Source: Chloroflexota bacterium (GTDB lineage: Bacteria; Chloroflexota; Anaerolineae; Anaerolineales; Anaerolineaceae). From it: 6,724 nt of DNA. Of the stretch, positions 5,910-6,724 are shown piece by piece. Location of the stretch: contig JAJUJY010000207.1 of the NCBI GenBank assembly GCA_029265085.1, positions 1 through 6,724 on the forward strand, in the 5' to 3' direction. Position 1 is the first letter of the stretch. Each line of letters starts with the position of its first letter. Position numbers and translations under genes: made by a program. Under the pieces are notes generated by a model, which saw only the letters and a program-made list of their open reading frames with translations, ran no database searches and had not been told where the DNA came from.

Positions 5910-5922
5910 GGAGGTAATCTTG
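5910..5922 (+). promoter_or_regulatory. Ribosome site selecting a TTG start for the SCP-2 gene
   Basis: GGAGGT (5910-5915) stands 4 bases before an in-frame TTG (5920-5922), the same site and spacing as for the membrane protein gene at 3209-3221. The frame is open further upstream to TTG 5863 and GTG 5869, but neither has a ribosome site. Confidence 0.65.
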
Positions 5923-6285
5923 AGCAATACGGTTTTTCAAGAATTGATGGATTTATTGCCATCCGCATTTCGGCCAGAACGAGCTGCGGGAATGGATGCT
6001 GTGATCCAATTTTTGCTCAGCGGCGAGAATAGCGGGAACTGGTATGTTACGATCCATAACCAAACATGCCATGTTCAACAAGGAGAGGTGGTCAATCCGT
6101 CCTTGACACTTTCTGCTGACAGCAAAGATGCATTGGATATCATGACCGGTAAATTAGACGGCATGCGTGCCTATATGCAGGGTAAGGTCAGCTTGAAAGG
6201 TAATTTTGGACTGGCATTAAAATTTTCGGATCTATTTGATCTGACGGATGAAATTGTCCAAAAAATTAAAGGACTATCCAATTAA
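5920..6285 (+). CDS. SCP-2 sterol-binding domain protein
   Basis: A 121-residue stand-alone SCP-2 domain from the TTG at 5920 (140 residues if the TTG at 5863 is used). The family forms a small soluble fold with a hydrophobic tunnel for lipids or acyl-CoA. Seen, in 121-residue numbering: FQELMDLLPSAFRPERAAGM (6-25, amphipathic helix region); AVIQFLLSGE (27-36); GNWYVTIHNQTCHVQQGE (39-56, central sheet); NPSLTLSADSKDALDIMTGK (59-78, the NPxxTLxxD stretch typical of the family); and MRAYMQGKVSLKGNFGLALKF (82-102), the conserved MxGKxxxxGxxxLAxKF end. I chose TTG 5920 for its strong GGAGGT site and because it gives the usual domain boundary. It is 70 bases after the GNAT stop with no terminator between, so probably a two-gene unit. 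The ligand is unknown; sterol binding should not be assumed in a bacterium. Confidence 0.9.
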   Translation: MSNTVFQELMDLLPSAFRPERAAGMDAVIQFLLSGENSGNWYVTIHNQTCHVQQGEVVNPSLTLSADSKDALDIMTGKLDGMRAYMQGKVSLKGNFGLALKFSDLFDLTDEIVQKIKGLSN

Positions 6286-6291
6286 AATCAA

Positions 6292-6321
6292 AACGGGACC
6301 CAGCGGTCCCGTTGATTTTTT
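6292..6321. terminator. Intrinsic terminator between the convergent SCP-2 and MIP18-family genes
   Basis: AACGGGACC (6292-6300) and GGTCCCGTT (6305-6313) form a perfect 9-bp stem with a CAGC loop. Six T follow on the plus strand (6316-6321). On the minus strand the run after the stem (TTGATTTTAATT) is also T-rich, so it probably serves both genes, whose stop codons lie at 6285 and 6325. Confidence 0.9.
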
Positions 6322-6324
6322 ATA

Positions 6325-6672
6325 TTAATAAAGACCCCAATCCATATCAACCCCCTCTTCCATCATGGAGAAATCCCAAACCTCCATACCTAACTCAATG
6401 GCAGCTGGTAAACCTGTTGATTCTTCTGCTTTTTGGCGGGTCATTTCAATCAAAGCAGGGCCGTATGGACAAAACGGGGTGGTTAAGATCATTCGTACCA
6501 AAACCTGGTCAGGGTCCGCTTTGACATTCCGAATGAGCCCTAATTGAATCACGCTTAAACCAATTTCCGGATCCAAAACTTCGTTTAAACCATCACGAAT
6601 TTTTTTGCAAAGATCGGGGTGGGTTGATTCCGCTTCCCAAACCGGGCGATTGGTACCGGGAGTTTCACTCAT
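6325..6672 (-). CDS. MIP18/DUF59 family protein, probable Fe-S cluster assembly factor
   Basis: A 115-residue DUF59 (MIP18, PaaD/SufT-like) protein. The family helps deliver Fe-S clusters to target proteins in the cytosol. Seen: the signature DPEIGLSVIQLGLI (34-47); a beta strand at 57-63; TTPFCPYGP (64-72) with the conserved Cys68 that is thought to hold metal in the family; helix 73-84; and the C-terminal WDFSMMEEG (99-107) and WGLY. Unlike the usual DPExxxxVxxLGL form, position 43 of the signature is Gln (IQLGLI) rather than Asp, which may be a natural variant. The start is the ATG at 6672 with AGGAG 7 bases upstream. A -10-like TATATT (6701-6706, minus) lies about 30 bases from the ATG, with its -35 at or beyond the window edge. 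It stands alone in view; whether suf genes lie to the right cannot be seen. Confidence 0.92.
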   Translation of the reverse strand: MSETPGTNRPVWEAESTHPDLCKKIRDGLNEVLDPEIGLSVIQLGLIRNVKADPDQVLVRMILTTPFCPYGPALIEMTRQKAEESTGLPAAIELGMEVWDFSMMEEGVDMDWGLY

Positions 6673-6724
6673 TTGCTTTCTCCTTGGTTTTAATCGGGAT
6701 AATATAGGTGCAGTGATTATCGCC

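Overview
The window is 6.7 kb of compact bacterial chromosome, roughly 42% GC by eye. It carries eight protein genes and no RNA gene, mobile element or CRISPR array. The gene mix is a DegV lipid-binding protein, a CorA transporter, a MIP18/DUF59 protein, an SCP-2 protein and a four-helix membrane protein with a Pro/Ala-rich tail. The clear Shine-Dalgarno sites and intrinsic terminators add to this. My best guess is a Chloroflexota (Anaerolineae-like) genome, but that is an impression from protein style, not a proof.

Layout from left to right: a terminator and a DegV-family gene (minus); a divergent HAD-like hydrolase (plus); a two-way terminator; an uncharacterised membrane protein with a near-perfect sigma-70 promoter (minus); a GNRA-capped terminator and corA (minus); a 167-base divergent control region after the corA RBS, with a 17-bp palindrome and an extended -10 promoter; the peroxiredoxin gene (plus) and its terminator; a GNAT acetyltransferase followed by an SCP-2 lipid-binding protein (plus, probably one transcript); a two-way terminator; and a MIP18/DUF59 protein (minus). 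Most genes look like single transcription units, each closed by its own hairpin.

The highlight is the peroxiredoxin gene at 4550-5266. An in-frame TGA at 4805-4807 would naively split it into two ORFs. The TGA sits exactly at the peroxidatic position of the PxxxTxxC motif (here PGDFTFV-TGA-PTEL). The frame is intact on both sides, and a hairpin with SECIS geometry begins 9 bases after the TGA. The gene is best read as one 238-residue selenoprotein (PrxU-like) with Sec at residue 86. It also lacks the C-terminal resolving cysteine of AhpC (Thr207 in its place). It carries an N-terminal extension with its own Cys8, and a second strong start site inside the gene would remove that extension. The host must therefore have selA/selB/selC/selD elsewhere. 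None of those genes is in this window.

The remaining genes are ordinary housekeeping or accessory genes with no evident pathway link to the peroxiredoxin. No stretch above 300 bases lacks a gene.
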